From Candidatus Methanogaster sp. UBA203 (GTDB lineage: Archaea; Halobacteriota; Methanosarcinia; Methanosarcinales; Methanogasteraceae): 5,364 nucleotides of DNA. Of the stretch, positions 3,525 through 5,364 are shown one piece after another. Every line of letters starts with the position of its first letter. Within the stretch, counting starts at the first letter, position 1. The notes below the pieces were generated by a model. The model saw nothing but the letters and a program-made list of their open reading frames with translations, was not told the DNA's origin and searched no databases. The DNA is taken from positions 1 through 5,364 of the forward strand of contig DASC01000120.1 of assembly GCA_002503595.1 (NCBI GenBank). The letters are read 5' to 3'. The translations under genes and the position numbers were made by a program.

Positions 3525-5237
3525 ATGACAAATATGCTGGAAGTAAACAATGTTGCAAAAGAGTACACCATCGGCACAGAAAAGATAAGAGCGCTCGATG
3601 GAGTCAGTTTTAACGTAAATGAAGGCGAGATCGTAGGTCTGATAGGTCGAAGCGGCGGCGGGAAGAGCACGCTATTAAATATCATCCGCGGGTTTGAGGC
3701 GTTTGACGAGGGAACGCTTAAACTGGATGGGTTTCTGGTCACGCCGGACTCTGATAAAGAGGTTTTTTTAAAGCTCAAACAAATTACTGCGATACATCTT
3801 CAGCGGTCATTCGCGCTGTGGTCGGATTACGTGGTGAACGACGTCCTCCGGAAGATATACTCGCTTCGGATCGGTTACGAAGGTCTCCCCCCAGCAGACC
3901 TTCCCGAGTATGATGATCTGGTGGAAGAGGCTATGGGGTATGTCAGGATGGTCGGACTTCAAGAGAAGGCAAAGCATGTCGATTACGTCCTGAGCGGTGG
4001 CGAGAAACAGCGGGTGATCATAGCGAGACAGCTTGCAAAAAAGCCAAAGATACTTCTGCTCGACGAACCTGCGACAATGGCATGTCCTGCGACCAAACAA
4101 GAGATTCTTGACACGCTTAAGAAGGTGAACAGCGAGACCGGGCTTACCATGCTCTGTGCATCACACCTCCCGGAGGTTCACAGATACCTCGTGGACCGGC
4201 TGATATGGCTCGACGGCGGGAAAGTGATCCTCGAAGGCGATCCCGAATACGTACTAAGTGAGTTTTTAAAAGAGATTCCTGATCCGATTCCGCTATCGAA
4301 AAGTGAACCGGGCAAGAGAGAGATAGCCATAAAGGTGGAGGATGTTTCGCACAGGTTCTATCTCATATCGATCGGTGGCGAGACGCTCAGATTCAACTCG
4401 CTCAACTTCAACATAAACGCTGGAGAGATCACCTCGATCATAGGTCCGAGCGGCGCAGGAAAAACAGTCCTGTGGAAGATGTTGTGCGGTTTCCTGTTTC
4501 CGAAGGAGGGGCAGGTGCTTTACAGGCAAGATGACGAGTGGGTGAACATGAGCCAGTACCACAAGAAGAGGATGGAGGTCAGAAGGCGGATCGGGCTCAT
4601 GTTCCAGGAGTTCGCGCTAAGCCCGCATGAAACGATCGTGGACCAGCTCGCATTCAAACTTGGCGTGAAAGGGCAGAACGTAATACAGGAGGCGCAAGAA
4701 CGGGCAGAAGAACTCGGTATCACCGAGCACGTACTTGACACGATCTACCAGATTGTGGATATGCCAGAGACCGGTGCAAAGGACGAACTCGAATCGCTCG
4801 GGTTCTCTCCGGATATCCTTGGCGTACTGTTCCCGCGTTTCCCGCGCACAGAGACCATAAAGTACGCTGAATCGGTCTTCGGTGCGCTCGATCTCTCGAT
4901 GGATGTGCTGGATAAGTACCCACAGGAGTTGTCAGGCGGCGAGAAGGTACGGGTGATGCTCGCGATCACGCTTGCGCCAAAGCCGGATATCCTGCTGCTC
5001 GATGAGCCGTTTGGCGATCTCGATCCGATAACGCTTCGAGATATCACCAACTCGCTAAAAAAGATCAACGCCGAGTTCGGGACAACGATCGTCCTGATCA
5101 GCCACCACCTCGATTTCGTGAGGGAGGTATCCCATCGCACAATCCTGATCGAGGATGGCGAGTTTATCATGGAAGGAAAGCCGGACGCAGTCTGCGATGA
5201 ACTGATCCAGCGGTCAGGCGCGGTGTATCTGCAGTGA
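3525..5237 (+). CDS. atwA: Methyl-coenzyme M reductase activation component A2 (two-domain ABC ATPase)
   Basis: 570 residues, cytoplasmic, no membrane segments. Component A2 hydrolyses ATP and works with the A3 complex to reduce the nickel of cofactor F430 to Ni(I), making methyl-CoM (or alkyl-CoM) reductase active. There are two ABC domains in tandem. Domain 1 has Walker A GRSGGGKS (41-48), a likely Q-loop Gln93, signature LSGGEKQR (156-163), Walker B ILLLDE (176-181) and H-loop His214. Domain 2 has Walker A GPSGAGKT (307-314), Q-loop Gln361 in MFQEFAL, signature LSGGEKVR (469-476), Walker B ILLLDE (489-494), D-loop GDLD (497-500) and H-loop His527. The helical region 400-465 of domain 2 (with GFSPDILGVLFPRFPRTETI) is longer than in transport ATPases and, as I recall, characteristic of this family. 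Domain 1 lacks a standard D-loop, having PATMACPAT instead. No permease gene is near, which supports a soluble role. It has its own TATA box and a strong Shine-Dalgarno. Among ABC proteins, a transporter ATPase is the only real alternative and is less likely. Confidence 0.9.
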   Translation: MTNMLEVNNVAKEYTIGTEKIRALDGVSFNVNEGEIVGLIGRSGGGKSTLLNIIRGFEAFDEGTLKLDGFLVTPDSDKEVFLKLKQITAIHLQRSFALWSDYVVNDVLRKIYSLRIGYEGLPPADLPEYDDLVEEAMGYVRMVGLQEKAKHVDYVLSGGEKQRVIIARQLAKKPKILLLDEPATMACPATKQEILDTLKKVNSETGLTMLCASHLPEVHRYLVDRLIWLDGGKVILEGDPEYVLSEFLKEIPDPIPLSKSEPGKREIAIKVEDVSHRFYLISIGGETLRFNSLNFNINAGEITSIIGPSGAGKTVLWKMLCGFLFPKEGQVLYRQDDEWVNMSQYHKKRMEVRRRIGLMFQEFALSPHETIVDQLAFKLGVKGQNVIQEAQERAEELGITEHVLDTIYQIVDMPETGAKDELESLGFSPDILGVLFPRFPRTETIKYAESVFGALDLSMDVLDKYPQELSGGEKVRVMLAITLAPKPDILLLDEPFGDLDPITLRDITNSLKKINAEFGTTIVLISHHLDFVREVSHRTILIEDGEFIMEGKPDAVCDELIQRSGAVYLQ

Positions 5238-5287
5238 AGTGTGGGCGAAGGTGCAGCGATCCGAACGGCATCCGAGCAAACAGGGAA

Positions 5288-5310
5288 GGGTGACCCTCGC
5301 AGGTCATCCC
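5288..5310. other. Hairpin after atwA
   Basis: GGGTGACC (5288-5295) can pair with GGTCATCCC (5302-5310), with one bulged base and a 6-base loop. It lies 50 bases after the atwA stop. No T run follows, so it is not a clear terminator; it could equally be a regulatory site of the next promoter. Confidence 0.3.
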
Positions 5311-5332
5311 AACCACGATCTGGCTCCCGGTA

Positions 5333-5342
5333 CCTTAAATAG
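5333..5342 (+). promoter_or_regulatory. TATA-type promoter leading out of the window
   Basis: CCTTAAATAG carries the same TTAAATA core as the mvaS and atwA promoters and predicts a start near 5362. It therefore points to another plus-strand gene to the right, of which nothing is visible. Confidence 0.45.
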
Positions 5343-5364
5343 GGCACTGTCTGAAAACCAAGTG

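Noticed and set aside
3525..5237. ATPase of an ABC importer
   Set aside because: There is no permease or binding-protein gene nearby, and the tandem domains, length and helical insert match the soluble MCR activation component A2.
4745..5347. 200-residue open frame on the minus strand
   Set aside because: It is antisense to the second ABC domain of atwA, with low-complexity Ser/Arg-rich translation and no motifs.

Overview
The window reads as the chromosome of a euryarchaeon with a methanogenesis or reverse-methanogenesis/alkane-oxidation pathway. Three things support this. A complete archaeal-type HMG-CoA synthase lies on the minus strand. A complete two-domain ABC ATPase closely resembles component A2 (AtwA), which activates methyl-coenzyme M reductase, and that protein occurs only in organisms carrying Mcr-type reductases. 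The genes are preceded by archaeal TATA-type promoters (TTAAATA) instead of -35/-10 boxes. The lineage cannot be fixed by reading alone; a Methanomicrobia/ANME/Syntrophoarchaeum-like host is my best guess.

Layout from left to right: 1-186 is a non-coding inverted-repeat element cut by the window edge. Region 187-442 has no convincing large gene, only a possible 31-codon minus-strand ORF with a strong Shine-Dalgarno sequence. Region 443-1489 (minus) is HMG-CoA synthase, with a TATA box at 1521-1528. Region 1628-1861 is a complete 234-bp non-autonomous transposable element (MITE) with perfect 15-bp terminal inverted repeats and an 8-bp target duplication. It is an inverted second copy of the element at 1-186, so the two copies bracket the HMG-CoA synthase gene. 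Region 2031-3089 (plus) is an unrecognised protein that appears to fuse an N-terminal P-loop, nucleotide-kinase-like domain to a C-terminal JAMM/MPN metalloprotease-like domain. Region 3090-3524 holds a third relative of the element's central hairpin, and then a 45-codon ORF that looks like the broken N-terminus of a methanogen-type SAM methyltransferase. Region 3525-5237 (plus) is atwA with its own TATA box and an AGGAGG ribosome binding site. The last 127 bases hold a hairpin and a TATA-like promoter pointing out of the window.

The genes do not form one operon: each of the three large genes has its own upstream spacer, and two have clear promoters. HMG-CoA synthase serves the mevalonate route to archaeal ether lipids, and AtwA serves reductive activation of methyl- or alkyl-CoM reductase. 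The kinase-like/JAMM fusion has no evident link to either. It is the most novel item here and could act in a ubiquitin-like (SAMP) or sulfur-carrier context. The spacers have been reworked by small mobile elements.
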